Notes under the pieces: generated by a model
The model's database searches: none
What the model was told of the DNA's origin: nothing
What the model saw: only the letters and a program-made list of their open reading frames with translations
Assembly (NCBI RefSeq): GCF_047495875.1
Contig: NC_092497.1
Coordinates: 63,387,492 to 63,451,491, forward strand
Direction: 5' to 3'
Origin: Pithys albifrons albifrons
Taxonomy: Eukaryota; Chordata; Aves; Passeriformes; Thamnophilidae
DNA: 64,000 nucleotides
Program-made: the position numbers and the translations under genes
Shown: positions 22,413 to 36,610 of the stretch, in pieces
Numbering within the stretch: the stretch's first letter is position 1
How the letters are laid out: the number at the start of each line of letters is the position of its first letter

Positions 22413-25212
22413 ATATTGCAGAAATCTCTGCCTCTGCCATGGCTCTTCCTGCAAAAGAATGAACTATGCAGTATTCAAGGGCAACATTTTCCCACCAATA
22501 ATAGAAATTCAACGATTGCCCAAACAAATACATGTATGAGGAGAGGAATAAAGCAAGTGTAACCTGAGAGGGCATTCATGTAGATTAGCTATGCACAGTT
22601 TAACTCACCACTTGCCTCCTCCTAACCTGCATGATTGTTGTAGTTTTAGTTAAATGGGAAGGATTTTCAGTGATGAATATTTTATACTACCATGTAATTT
22701 CGGGTGGGGACCACACCCATCTGAACTGGATCTGAAGAACACTGTCCCCATCCATCTCAAAACTTGTTGGAAAAGTTGGTCCCTGGAGTGGAGCATCCTG
22801 GTAACTTGGAAGGCAGGAGATAAAAGGCAGACAAGGACCAGAACTGCTCTTTTCCTACCCTGAAGAGCCAGTTCTCTCTTTTCCACCCACACATCTCTAC
22901 CAGCTCACAAAGCTTTTATAATGGCTATACTTTTCCAAGCACAGAGAAGCATCCTCTAACCTCTAAAACATGAATAAACTGAAAGGGCATATTAGGGTTC
23001 CCCCATTCTGCAGATACCAAACTTAGTAGCCCAGGTTTGCTTTCAATTGTATGGGCTGAGCAGCAGTGAAAATGAATTGTCTTCAAGAGTGCATGATACC
23101 CCAGCTCCTCATTTGCACTCTCATAGCTTTAGGGTTTTTGTAAGTAAACATGCTGATTTGCTGTGAGTTTTGAAGGCAAAACACAGAGCTGAATAATTCA
23201 GGTCCCATATGTTTATTATTACATTTCAGAAATGGCCCCATCTATATTTTTTGCTGCTGATTTAGACTTCAAAGAACGCTTTTGGCTTCACAAAGGTCAC
23301 ACAAAATGTAAGGTCACAAAGATGCTACTTCCAGTTTTACTGTTACAAGCAATTGAGGATGTCCTGCCCCTGACACTAGACTCTCCAAGCTATTCTTCCA
23401 TGTCCAAAAAGATTTCATTTAAAATCCAGCATGGGAAAAAATATCAAGATCTGAAAGACTTAAGGGAACACAATACCCACACAGGCCTGTGTGGATTTCA
23501 GGGAGTTAGGGGCTGGTCCTCTTGTTCATCACTTAACAACAGGAGAGGAGCAGAATTCATCACTTGCATATAAGTAGGTGAGCTCTGTGGTAGATATCAG
23601 GGATGAACCCCTCTATTGCAGCAGCCAACTAGATGGCCTCTGCCTGGAGAAAAGCCTCACATGCTACCTTTCTCATCTCTGCTGGTTTCTTCTGGCTGGC
23701 TGCCTTGGATTTTTTAATTTTGTTCACTCCATCTTTCATATCCTCTCAATGCCATTTTCCTCTCTCCCTCCCTTTTCTCTTTCCTAACTAGACACTTCAA
23801 AGTGTCTTTACTGTAATTTCCAACCTCTATTTCCTTACATTTTTATTGTGGGGAGAATTTGAGCACAAAAACATTTGTTTTCAGTCAATCAGTGACTTTC
23901 AAAATTGATCAAATTTTTCCTTTTTATTTCATAATCATTACCATAATATTCCCATTTTGCTAAATGAGCTTTTTAACTTACTTTTTGCTGTCTATGATTT
24001 CTAATGGCTTTCTAATTACAAAAACAGAGGATTTCATGTTTAGTAAAGCTTATATCTGTTTGCTCAATTCAAGAGAATGTTTGCTAATAAGAGGGCACTT
24101 AAATAATTATCTATACAGCCCTCAGGAGCAATGCAAGAAAACAGGAAACTGTGAGTCACAGTGGATTTGTAGTGAAACAAGACCCTCCACCCTAGCATGC
24201 TGTGTGAGAGAAGCACCTGAGCTCTACTAAATCAGCTAATTAAGGCGATGGAAGCCCTACTTGGATGAAACAAAATCAATACATAAATAGGATCTCAGGG
24301 CAAGCTTAAAAACCAAAATAATAAAAAGGGAGGATCTTAAGTGTGTTGCTGCAGTATTTTCCGACCTACGGGCCTTCATATTGTAGGGCTTCAGAGCAGA
24401 CACTGCCCAGGCAGCTTTCACAACGTGCCTGGATGCAGTGACAGGAGAATTATTCTTATTGCCTGCCTTGACCTCTGAAGTTTTCTCAAATGCCACTTCC
24501 TCTCATTTCAGAAGCACTGTACTTAACTTTTGATGTCCTGGTCTCTTTTTCCATCAAAGTATTTAGTGTCATCTCCCAGAATCTTTTATTTTCTGACTTC
24601 CTAATGCTATAAAGTCTTAAAGCTGAAGTACTTCCCAGATCATCCCTCACAAAGACTCATTAAAAGATAACAGCACAATTCAAATCCCAACATGCCCAAA
24701 GTTGCTTGATAAGAAAATTTTCTTATTTTTCCATTTGTAATGTTTTCTGGGACACTGGCACCTGCCTCAGAGCCCCTGGCCATTCGCCATCACTTTGAAA
24801 GGGGAACTGCTGCAGAAGTCAATGGGAGATTAACATAACACTCAGTGACAGATTTGGCACATTGCAAATCTAATATTGAATTTGCTTAAAGGGTCATGAG
24901 ATTTAATCACTGTTCATATCAGCCCCCTTTGGCCATGTAATAGTATATTCCATCACTGACACAGCACTAAAAACTTGAATTCACTACACACTGAACCACT
25001 CATAGTAATTTTGCTATCACTCACCCTGATGCAAGTGAGCTTTGGTACCATAGATGATGCTTCATGACAGCTCTGCAGTTCTTTATAGTCATCACATTAA
25101 GTTTCTTTATTCTCTTGCCACTTCTGCCTACCCTAGGGTTCTTTTTGCAGTACTAGTTTTTAAAGTCCCACCTCTAAAACTGTATGTGAAACATATAGAC
25201 ATGAAAGTGGGT
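22413..25212. other. unique DNA, no feature recognised
   Basis: The longest frame (23232-23573 +, 113 codons) shows no family motif. No repeats, RNA genes or splice-flanked exons are recognised. Confidence 0.5.
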
Positions 25213-25268
25213 ATTCATTCATTCATTCATTCATTCATTCATTCATTCATTCATTCATTCATTCATTC
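25213..25268 (+). repeat. (ATTC)14 pure tetranucleotide microsatellite
   Basis: Fourteen uninterrupted ATTC units. In one frame this encodes a repeated His-Ser-Phe-Ile, an artefact. Purity and length predict high length polymorphism. Confidence 0.97.
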
Positions 25269-27925
25269 GAATTCATGTATTTATTGTTAGATACTTCCAA
25301 GCTGGCCTTTGCATATGGACAGAAATGCTAATTCTGAAAGCAGATATTAAAGAAGATTCAGAATATGTACACATGATCTCAAATATCAGTTTGTATCTCG
25401 CTGGCATTTTGTCCTTTTTCACTCACCAGCTCAAACTCAGAAATGAGGGAAAAAAAGAAGAAGCGGGAGCTCTGTTTTCATCCAATATATGAGCAGTAAG
25501 TGACATGACTGAAATTGGGCAATCATTTAGTCACCAAGAGAATGAAGCTAATTCAGATTGATTTTGGATGAAAGCACTGTTACTAATCCCAAATGAAACA
25601 GAGCAAACACAATTACCATTCATTTGGAGAAGTAAAATTGAAGATTTGCCAACATTCTTTTACAAACCAAGGGCAATTAAGAATTCTACATAAAACTTTT
25701 GCAGCTGAGTCAAAAAGCTCACTTCATAGGGTCTAACCTGTAATAACCCACAAATAACTTCTAATGGAAAGCAAATAATCTCTAGATAAAATTTTAAAGA
25801 AACTTGAAACTTGGTGAGTGAGTGTCCCCAATTAAAATAGGGTCCACTAATCAGGTTTTTCATCAGGGGCTTCAGCTGTCATCTGCGGGCTGCTCCTGAG
25901 AAAGTTGAATAAGAAAAGCAAGGACACACACACACATACGTGTGACATTTCCCTGGGGAATTGCCCCTCCAGCACAAAGCAGCAACAAATGCAGCAGGTC
26001 TGGCTCTGTAGGGAGTGGCTTGCAAGCTCATTTTCAGCTCACTATCTATTATCCCCCATCATTTAATCCTTACTTTCACAAAGGCCCTTGCTACACCTTC
26101 CCTTCTGATTTGCCTCACTGTTCAAAATGGCCATGGAAAAAAAATGAGTGCGTGGTGCCTTTTAGTGTCCCTGGAAGCATGGAGATGAAAGATGTCCTTT
26201 GTAAACAAGTACCCCTGCTGCTGCAATTTCAAACCATTGGGGCAAAACAGAGACTGACAAGCTTAAAACCCTTTTTTGTAGTTCCAGTTCTTCTTTCAGG
26301 GTTTTGTTAGCTGAGAGGCTGTTTTTCTATCTTTGTTACTGGGCTTGCATCCAATGTTTACACTGCATTACCAATATCTGCTCTAAATTGTTTCTGTCAC
26401 AGTGTTTCAGATAGCATACATTTTCATTTTATAGCTCTCCTGCTTCCCTTTAACTTATGACCTTTATTGAAAATGAGTGCATTTGTTTGCAGACTGCCAG
26501 GCAAAAGGGTTGAACCACAGGGGCTTGGCATCTGTGAAATGCTTTGCAATCCACTGCAGCTGTATTGGGGAAGTAGTGATGGAAAATTATAAACTGCGTA
26601 AGATTAGCTTATTCTGGAGGACCCTAACTTTCCTTTGGATTGCCAAGCACATTTCACTTAGCAAAATAAAAAGAAAAACCTGTTCGGAATGGCCTACTTG
26701 ATGTTTACCTAGCACTTTTTTTTTTTTTAATCTTTTAAGAGAATTTCTGTGTTTTTCTTTATATCTTTACTGCTCACATTTCACAGTCCTCCTCAGTGGA
26801 TCCTGAGTGCTTGCTTGCGTGAACTCCTTCAGAAGCCAAATGGGGACTGGGTGAATTCCAGAACTCAGCAGTGTTTGTGGCAACAAAGTCCAAACTGCAG
26901 TGCTGAGACATGGCATGTTACAAAACAGAGGCAAAAAGCCATTTTGATTTTGTTTCAACAACTGATTAAACACCAGCCACTCAGGATCTTACATCTGCAT
27001 TGTTTCCAAGCAGCCTAAAGGATGCTCTCCATTTAAAAAATATGTGCATCTTGTCTTCAGAGAGGAGCAGAGTGAGCTCTGCATGAGTGTCCCGACAAGG
27101 GAAGGGATTTAGCAGGAGAAGATGGTCATGAGACTACTTCTGTACCTGTGTGCTGTTACTGATGATATTGCCTTGGAGCTAAGGAAGTTTTAGCTGAGAG
27201 CACCATTCAGGAGATTGCACAATTTTTCTTGGGTTTTAGGTGGAAGCTGACACTGGATTAAGTAATTTGTAGAAGGCTACCACAGGCTAAACAGATCTGC
27301 CTGCTGCCCACCACCCTACTGGTAATGGTCTGAAAGTATGTAGTGGCACAGCCATGTGCAGTTGCCCCCATCTCAGACCACAGGTGGATATCTTCATTCC
27401 TCTGGATGCAGCAAAATGGATGTCTTGTGGTGACTTCCCCTAAATTGATACAGCCTCTGAGAGTGGCAAAGGGCATGGACCAAAGGTCAGTGGCGCAGGC
27501 TTTCATTTATCTATGTGACTACTGAACAGGGGCTTAGGCTGTCCTGCTAGCTACATGCCAAGTATTGACAACTTATACGAGTTCTAATGACCCTGGCACT
27601 GGTCAGAACAAAAACAGTACCTTTTTTGAAACCTGGAAGTCATAAGTCAGAGGCTTTGATGTTCTGTGATAGTATGTTTGGAACACATTTCTCGGGAAAA
27701 CAAACAAACAAACAAGAAGAACCACAATGAAAAAGATGACAGTGGTATTTATGTGTGGTCCATACAACTGAGAGTTATGTTGGCATCCTAGTAAAACCTA
27801 CAATCCATGCTTACCAGAGTTTATTGGAGGCTCAGAGAAACTTGCCTGATCAAGGTTAAGCTGGGCTGGGGAGACAGAAAACCCTGTTGAAAAAAGGGAA
27901 TTGAACCTAAAAAGCGTATGGAGCC
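25269..27925. other. unique DNA, no feature recognised
   Basis: Chance frames up to 122 codons (25942-26310 +) without recognisable motifs. A short (AAAC)n run sits at about 27696-27716. Nothing else is seen. Confidence 0.5.
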
Positions 27926-28265
27926 CTTGGAACTCTTAGAATGACTTGGGTTGGAAAGGACTTTAAAAGTAGTTTCAACATTCCTGCCATAGTCAAGGGC
28001 ACCTTCCACTAGACCAGGTTGGTCAGAGCTTCATCCAGCTTGGCCTTGCACATTTCCAGGGATGGAGCATTCACAGCTTCCCTAGGCAACCTATTACTAT
28101 GCTTCACCACACTCACAGTAAAGATGTTTCCCCTAAAATATAAATCTCCTTTCTTTTAGTTTAAAACCATTCTTCCTTGTCCTATCACTCTCTGCCCATG
28201 TTAAAAAAAGTGCTCTCTATCTTTTTTATATGATCCTTTTAACTACTAAAAGGCTGCATCTACAA
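27926..28265 (-). mobile_element. CR1 3'-end fragment, antisense, moderately old
   Basis: Antisense of a CR1 3' UTR: 'TTAGAATGACTTGGGTTGGAAAGG' at the left, then 'GGTCAGAGCTTCATCCAGC', 'TTCCAGGGATGGAGCATTC', 'TTCTTCCTTGTCCTATCACT' and 'AAAAAAAGTGCTCTCTATC'. The order matches other CR1 copies but substitutions are frequent. The right edge is approximate. Confidence 0.85.
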
Positions 28266-30710
28266 CTCTTCTAGCTGTTCATATGAGTTCTCACTTGCCT
28301 CAGCAGGCTACCTCAGGCAACATTCTGATCTAAAGGCCCATGCCCTAAAAAAAGAACACACCACAAAAGATAATAGACAGCTATGATATAACTTGCCCTA
28401 AAGGTACATGTACCCTTACCTCTCAGATCCTGAGCTACAGCCTTGAATATAAAGGGACATCTGGCAGAGTCCTATGCAAGTCACCTAGACTGGCCCATTA
28501 GCAAAGAAGGATTGAGGTCTAAATAGCAGACAAGAGTTTCTAAAATGTGTAAACTGCATGTTTATGTGGAAACTTCATTCTCAGAAATCAGCTGTACTAT
28601 TAAGGGCCAATGCTTGTCTTTCTTTAGAAAGCAATGCAGATTTTTTTCTGGCACTGCATGAAAGAGGGTGTTATGTCAATGTTGTCCTCACTCAAAATTT
28701 TTGTTTACAGTAAAACAAGATTATTTGTAGGCTATGGGATATTTTGTGATCTCTTCATGTGTCAGACACCTGGATGGCTTCATAGCAAAATTAGGCTTCA
28801 TCTTTAAAGTCTATTTATTATTCCTTGCTCTGCAGCTGAAACACCTAACCATGTCTTTTTTCCCTTTTATCATCACTGAATAAATAATGTACTTCTGGGC
28901 AGGCTTGTATAGATCTATAAAGTCATCATAAATTTTCCAGGTTCAGATTCAAGTTGCATTAACTGGAAAAGGTAGACCACTGTAAAATGTAATATTCTCA
29001 AGAACCAATAAATCTTGCTATCAGAACGGATGAGAGTTTTTGCTGCCTCCCCTCCTCTTCCCACCCACCTCTTCAGAGAGAAGCAGAACATCTGGGTGTG
29101 CAACAGGAATAGTCATGAACCAAGTCTTCACACTACTCACCAATATTGTTCTTCTGATGGCAGCAGCATCACCACTCTGGACTCTGGTTACTAGAATAGG
29201 CTCTGGATGCCAGAGCAAGAGAAGGGCTGGAGTTGGCAAGTTAAATTGAAGTAGTATTGAAAGACCACATAAGACTTAGCAGGCATCTTGCTGTCTTAAT
29301 ATAATTGGGATGTGTTAGGCCTGCATCAATCACTTGCGCAATCCCTTTTAGTATTCTGTTTTTTATTAGGGTTGATTGTTAAAATTTAGTGATGCTTGTC
29401 ACTGTTTCCTATTTTAATTCCCACGAAGTATTTTTTTTCTTGCAAATGCCCTTTAAATACAAAGAACAACAGAGTGCCATTTAGATTTTTGTTCTTTTCA
29501 TGCATTTTCATTGTAAAATCACTACCATGGACCCCTGGTCACGACAAAATCTCATTGCAAGACATGTTACTGTATTAGACTTTTCTAGCTGTTTTACCAG
29601 GGACAACTGGTCACAGAAGTTTTATCCTGGGCAGCCTTTATTCCAGGTCATGGATCTGTTTCCAGCAATTGGAGATGAAGTTTCACTACAGTTACCACAA
29701 CTACTTCAGTTTTGCATCTTTTCACTATACAGAAGATGCATGGAAAGACATTTCTAATGTGGCCAACACAGCCAACATATTCTGAATAACAGAAATTATA
29801 AAAGAACTGATGGCCTTTCAGGCAGACTGGACAGGATGAAATCACACATTCAAGTGTCTGAATCCTACCTTCTTCCTTCAGGGTGGGATTTTAATCAGAC
29901 TGTCAAGGCCTGTTGTCTTTTATTCATACCACAAGGAACACGAAAGATCTTATGTTCCACCAGTGCCGTTAGTAAGACAAGTTACATATTTAATCTCTGA
30001 TCCTTGGTCCCAGTGACTTCAGAAGTGTTTCTGTGAGAATGTGCCTCTCTAACGATCAGGAAAATTACTTAGAAATCTTGCACCATTTTTTCCTTTGCAA
30101 GTCCTGTAAACAGCATCTACTCATGAAGAATTATTAAACATTTCTTTTGACAGCAGAAAATGCTGAATTAAAAGCAATGTCTGATTCTACTTTTGGTTGC
30201 CTTTACCATCTGGGCTAAGATCTGGCATAGTACAGTCCCAACAAATGCTAGTTGAGCATTAGCAGCAGCTGAGCAAAGCAAAAACACAATTAACTTCATT
30301 AACTGATGGCCTGGTGGGACTCATCCTCCCTTCCTCCAGCTATCCCACTGATGCCTCTACTGGAGGAAAGATCCCTGCAACCAACAGCGGCTTTGTCACT
30401 TCAAGGTTCACCTGTTGTGGACTTCCAGTCATGATATGACATTAGGGTTTTCCTCCACATATGGGTGTGGCCAATCTGACAAGCTGATGAAAGACAGCAA
30501 ACCAGACAGTTAGGTGATTATCTCAAAAATTCAGATGATGACAGTCAAAGCAGATGACTGGGGATCAGTAGGATGCCCTGTGTCCATGTGAGGATGTTGC
30601 CTTTTTTTGAAAAACAGACCTCTGGCCTCAGCTTTACCAACTGGGCCCATCTTGCACTGTCTCAGTCTCCCCTGACTTACTGTTCAAATGTTCCAATGGG
30701 GTTTTCAAAG
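28266..30710. other. unique DNA, no feature recognised
   Basis: Short chance frames only. No repeat, RNA or coding motif is recognised. Confidence 0.5.
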
Positions 30711-30775
30711 AATCATAGAATCATAGAATCAATTGGGTTGGAAAAGACCTCCGAGATCATCAAGTCCAACCCTTG
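30711..30775 (-). mobile_element. CR1 extreme 3' end, 65 bp, little changed
   Basis: Reverse complement of the CR1 tail: AATCATAGAATCATAGAATC, then AATTGGGTTGGAAAAGACC, then GATCATCAAGTCCAACC. Close to the common bird CR1 ending, so this is a very short 5'-truncated insertion. Confidence 0.9.
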
Positions 30776-31389
30776 AATAAATAGCGTCATTTTGGGTCTT
30801 TTTACTTTAACCCGTTCTCAGCCTTGGTTTTCTTTCTAGATCCTGTATTTTTAAGTTAAAAATGCAATTTATCCCTTCTCAATTTTTCTATTTAATAATA
30901 GCTCACTAAAAAGAGATGACAGATGCACCAGTCGAATATGTTGCAGAGTGGGAGGGCGCAGAGATGGATGGAAGACTGGGATATTTAATAACATCTTTAA
31001 CATTAGGCAAAATAGAAACACAAAATTCTAGGGACTGGCTGACACCTCTGTGGATCCCCTAGTCCCACCCCATGCCCCAGCTGGCTCAAGGGCAGCAGGT
31101 TGCCCTGGACCATGTTCAGTCAAGCTTTCAATATCTCCAACAGTACAGAATAATACTGTTTCATTGCAAGGAAAATTAAAGTATCTACAGAGAACCAGAG
31201 TTATCTATATTACTAATTCAGTGTATAAATATTTTTGGCAGTTTTATTGTCTGAGACATGATATCTCATTAACAATTTGGGAACTTCCTCTTTTGTTAGA
31301 AGAATATTTTCAGATGCATCTTTCCCTCTAATCCAAGAAAAATATTTCTGCTTTCCTATTTTACTAAAAAGTAATTTATTCTGTGAACA
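30776..31389. other. unique DNA between CR1 fragments
   Basis: No recognised feature. A 93-codon frame at 31050-31331 has no family motif. Confidence 0.5.
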
Positions 31390-31521
31390 GCTAGTCGAGA
31401 GAGGGGATTGTCCTGCTCTGCTTAGCATTGGGGTGGCCTCACCTTGAAAACTGCATGCAGTTTTGGGTACTACAATATAAGGAAGATATTAAGCTATTAG
31501 AGAGCATCCAAAGCAGGGCAG
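31390..31521 (+). mobile_element. internal CR1 fragment without a 3' end
   Basis: About 130 bases strongly similar to 18760-18890 of the larger CR1: GAGGGGATTGTCCTGCTCTG versus GAGGGGATTGTCCTGTTCTG, and ACAATATAAGGAAGATATTA in both. It encodes part of the RT C-terminal region (HLE-C-QF-Y) and stops abruptly at both ends, before the 3' UTR. Confidence 0.9.
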
Positions 31522-34500
31522 CATGAGGTGGGAACTTTCATAGCAGTGGGTGTGCCTTCTGTTTCTTACCAGTTTATCATTTGATGACTCTCAGGCCCCA
31601 GGCTCCTTTTTGTGATGTACAACATGGCACAGAAATTACCCCAGAGTGGCCCCAACTGCTCACCTCCATCTGAGGAAAGTGCTCTTATAATGAATCCTCC
31701 TCCCCCTTGCCAGACATACATCAGTCAAGACAGTATATACAACCTTCATTTGCCCTTGCCTGAAACAAGTGCTGTCTGTTTTGCATCCTATCTGATCTTC
31801 CTGTAAGGTCACTGCAAAAGTCTTACCCCCTGTGAAAGGCCATACCTGCAAAGCGGAACCTGCAAAGGTGCATTTCGTATGTTGAAAAATTCTGTTATCC
31901 TTTTTCTGGTTTCAGATGATAACAAAATCTTGCCAGTGATTCAAAACCCGTTTCTGCAAGAGGGAAATAACTGAGCTTTTATTGAAAGCAAGCGTTTGTG
32001 CAAAATGAAATGTGCATGATGTGCAAAGGTAATGGGCGAGTCATCCTGGGGTGGAACAAAGCAGACGCCAGACCTTGGGAGATGCTCATCCCTTACATGT
32101 TAGAAATATGTAGACACCTTTGTCATCAGCACAGCCAGGGTCAAATAGCAAGAGGAAAACTAATCCAGTCTGCTGTTTGCCTGGGCCTGGTGGGTGACGG
32201 AGTACTTCACTGAGTGACAGGGATTCAGGTTGAGACCTGGGAGGGAAGAAGCCAGGAAATCCAACTTCTTACAATTGCAGAAAACGCTAAAGTGACAGCT
32301 CACTCACAGGCTGTGGAAAGCATGGGGTTACAGAGCTGTCACATGAGTCATAGCAGCAAGGTCTGTCACTGCTCTTGTCTCCTGAGAAGACTGGATATGT
32401 ATCAGGAAGGTGACCTCTGAAATAAACATGGTATTTCACACAAAAGCCTGCACGTGCATCTTGGAAAAAAAGAAAAAATTGAGGTTTCTCCAAGCTCCTC
32501 TCCAGCCTGCATGGAAATCCCACAAACATATCTGTGCTCAAGCAAAATCAGCTAAGGTGGTGAATGTTTCAATAAATCACATGGCTGACTTCTCTTTTAT
32601 CATATAAACTCATGATCTATTAACAAACCCTAGCAGGTAGTAAACCAACTAACTTTGCTATGAAATGATTTATTTCTATTCTTCCAACACCCTTAAAATG
32701 ACAATACAGAAATCACAGAGATAATGTGGGTGTCATTTTCTGTTGTTGCTGCAAACAAATCAGTTGAAGCTATCAATAATGTTCAAAAGACATTGTAAGG
32801 CTAGATTTTCAAAGCTGGGTTGCATTACCTTGATTTGTGTTCCACAGAAGAAAATGAGGTCAGCTCTGAAAAATACTGAGAATCCAAGTCACAAACACTA
32901 TTATTTGTACCTTCAAAGTATCTTACCCTCTGGGAAGGCAATAAGCCATTCAAATATAAATCACCTTATGTCAGATTAACTCCGGACCCTGTGCTATGGA
33001 TGGCTACATCAGTGAAAGTATGGCAGCTCAGACCATGCACCACAGACTGCATTATGTTGACCTGGCTTCAAGGGTCTGTTGAAGGTTTAAAAGAAACTCT
33101 GTAGCAGAGTCAGATGCTAAAAGTGGCTTTCCTAATTTCTGGAGCACTGCTGCAACTCCCATTTTTACCAGCTTGTCACCCAGTCTTCAGTATTTAAATG
33201 TGGACAACATGTTAAATTATGGTGTCTCTTTATGAGGTGCATCTAAAAAAAGATGGGTTTGTTACAGGGGCAAAAGTAAAATGCTGCATCAGGCTGAAAA
33301 TGGATTAATGACTTCATATCATTCACAACTCCTTTTCCTCAGTTTAAAGGGAGGTAAGATCTACTCTGATAGCACACTATTTTTCTTCTAATTAAAATGT
33401 TATCTGAGTTCATTTTATGTTAAGAAAAACAACAATTTTAGTGACGCTTCTCTTGCCACAAACTCACCCTGCAATAATTGTTTTTCCTTTTCAAAGGTTT
33501 TGTCTTAATCTGTATTAGAAAATTAATACATCAAAACCAAGATTGTCCTTCCAAAGTCAGAGCATAACTGTACTCCATTGTAGCACCAGAACATCATTCA
33601 GTAACAATGAAACTAATTAAGAACAGTTCATGGTAAGTGTGCCAACCTATTTTTCAAAGTACCACTAGCCAAAGGTGTGCACATATTCTGCTCTGACTAT
33701 TCCTTGGAATACACTGTTAGTATTATATCACAAACTATATCCATCTAGAAAAGGCAGGAAACTCTAAACACAACAGAGGAGGGCCATCTGATTGTCTAGT
33801 CAACATGTCTGGGTCTTAACACTGAATTCTCATAGTAAAATGTTTGCCATAAATCCAGAGTTCAGGAAAAAGTGAAAAATTTTGCAGAGAAACTCAAAGA
33901 TAAGGAATCAAGATTGTCTCACTACCATTCTCCAAGAAGAGTGAGAATTGAAATGAATCAAATAAATCAACACCACTGAATTATTTACTCAGAGCTAGCC
34001 AGGACATACTTGTAACAGTGTTGCTTTAGACATGAAGTTAAACTCAACGTTACTGTATTCTGTGCTGTCAGGTGTGTCATATTTCTTTGGACACCAATTG
34101 GTTTGGGTTTTTTTCCCCCACAACTAAAGTGCTTATATTGCCTTCTTGTCAATCAACCACAGGGGATTGTCTGTCAGGTCTCAAAGTGTTGAGTGACAAC
34201 ATCAAGGGGAACTCTACTTATACAGCAGGACCAGCCATTGGGGAAAAAAATTAAACTTCTGCTGAGCCCACCTCTGATTCTCTGTTCCTTAGCAATTAGT
34301 GCTCCATCAGGCATTCATGAAAGTCAGATGAAAACTTAGAGGAGGAGTCAAGTGTGTGATTTCACTTAGTTCTCTACCATAAAAGTGCTCATAACACAAA
34401 GCAGAAAAGTGTTGCTGTTAAATGCCTATCAAATAAAAGTAGGACAAAGATGCTGGAAGTGAACAAAGGGCTTAGGGGAAAAAGAAAAAGACAAAAATGA

Positions 34501-36610
34501 AAAATACGCCAGCACTGCTTTTATTTTCCTTGAAACTACCAGCATGTATCTCTCTCTCAAGGTCTGTAAACTGTGCTCTGTGCCACTCCTCAGCACAGAC
34601 CAGAGATTTTCAGGAAGCCCAAGTGTAACACTGTGCTTCTGTTGATGTTTCTCTGCTTGGTGATATGCCTCCAATGACAAAGAGGCTGAGATGGCAATGG
34701 TTCCTCGTGGACAGGGACAGTTTGCCTGACAGGCAGCAGTCCCACAGAAGGTCCTGCTGGAGCCAGCCATATGCCAGACCACAATCCAGAAGCCACATCA
34801 TCTAGACGACTAATTTCCTGCACTCCACACCACTGCTGAGCTGTTTCTGACACCCCACCCTCCTTTCTCTCATGCAACAAAGGCTGTCTTACAAGGAGGG
34901 TCATTTTCATTCAAGGGTAGAAAATCTGTGTATTCAGTATTTTAGGGGGAAGGATGAAGGGAAATATACACAGCACTACAGCCAGTCACTCTGGTTTTGT
35001 CTGACTGCTCAGTGAACTTCCAAAGGAAAGCGAGGAGTCACTATAGAAACTGCCACAACATATTGTTGTTTATGTTGCTTCTGAGATGTGGAATATTTTT
35101 AAATATGACATTTGTACTTTTTCTGTCTTTAGAAAACACTCTACAATAAATAGGTGGGCTTTCTTGTGTGTAGGTGTGTGTGGGTTTTTTAGTTATTATT
35201 ATTTATTCAGGTTTGCTTCTTCACCATTGAATGGAATACAATATAAAAGGGTTTATTTGGGAATTCATTTCCACAAGTGATAAATTATCAGTCATTTCAG
35301 ACTGTCTGAGCTTCATTTAAGTAGCAACATGAGTTCTTACTAATGTGAAAGATCTGACTGACAAATAGGTGTAGTAAAACTGAAGACAAAAATAGCAGTC
35401 AATCCACAGCTCTTTGGGAAGGAGAGGTGAAGAGATCTTAAGCACAAAAGTCCAGCAGGTCCAGTTTGATGGTCAGTAATTCAAAATTAAGTTTCTATGG
35501 AAAAAAAGGCACTAGCTCTTTACGCTGACTTTTTAGATAATTGAGCTGTCACATGAAAGGCAAAACTCACAAAAACCACTGATATGTGCAAAATACCTTG
35601 AGTCAGTGAAATTCTCTGTAAATACATTAGGAAAAACAGAGTACATGTAAACCCCTAATGATCATTTACCTGTAATATATGGTGACCTATTTCTAAATTG
35701 TTATCTTCACCATGGCAGAGCTGAGAAGTTGTCAGTCATTCAATGGCTCAAACCCACTGAACTTCCCCTTTGTTCAAATTCTCACCTTTCAGTTCCCAGG
35801 TCTAGCTTTTCTTTTACTTCTCCATGCTGAAAGGAATGGAGTACTTTTGTCTGAAGTTTGTGATGTGCTGCCTGGGCTCTCTCTTTTCCCAGAGTGAAAG
35901 CCTCTTTTTTTTTGAAATGTTTCTTGGGACATTTGCATGAATAAATAATTACGTATTCAGAGATGGGGGATTATTTCATGAGATGCTTTGGGTGTTTTCC
36001 ACTCTTTCAGCACAGCCTCCAGCTCAAAACTTCCTATTGCACCAATTCCAGCCTGCTCCCTCAGCCCTGTGTCTTCCTGCGCCAACACACAGCATCCTTG
36101 CTCATCTTCAGAGGGTCACTGTCACCATGTTTATTGCTACCTTTTTATGTTTTCCAGCCCCTCTCTAACCTGAAATTCTCCAGGAATACCAGCTGTTCTT
36201 CTTGCCTCAGAGGAGGCTTTTACCTGCTTAGTTCTGCCAGAGTAACCAAGCCTTTACTGTCATCCAAGTCTGCAGGTCACTATCTGCACCCTCTGTGCCT
36301 GGTACAGACAGCAGCAGGCAGAGGGAGAAGCATTCCTGGGGCCAGACTGAGTGCTTCATACCCACATTGTGGGGCTGAAGCACAGCAGGGACAAAACTAA
36401 CTACCACAATTGACTCCAGCTACCTGAGTGGCAACAGTCTCAGGAGCTGAGCCAGGAGCTCAGATCTGTAGAGGATCTGACCAACTGGCCTAAAATGTGT
36501 CTCTGTCCTGTACAGAGACGCAAGTCTAGCAAACTTGCATTTCTATTTTCATGCCTTCCTTAGAGCCACCACAGCTCTCACTTCACTGTTACCAAACCCA
36601 TAAAGGGCTC
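31522..36610. other. unique DNA, no feature recognised
   Basis: No LINE, LTR, RNA gene or convincing exon is seen. The region 34560-34900 and the frame at 35963-36400 (145 codons +) are somewhat GC-richer, but overlapping alternative frames on both strands argue against coding. Confidence 0.45.

Noticed and set aside
35963..36400. 145-codon plus frame
   Set aside because: Three overlapping phases are partly open, composition is Ser/Leu/Cys-rich, and there is no motif or splice context.
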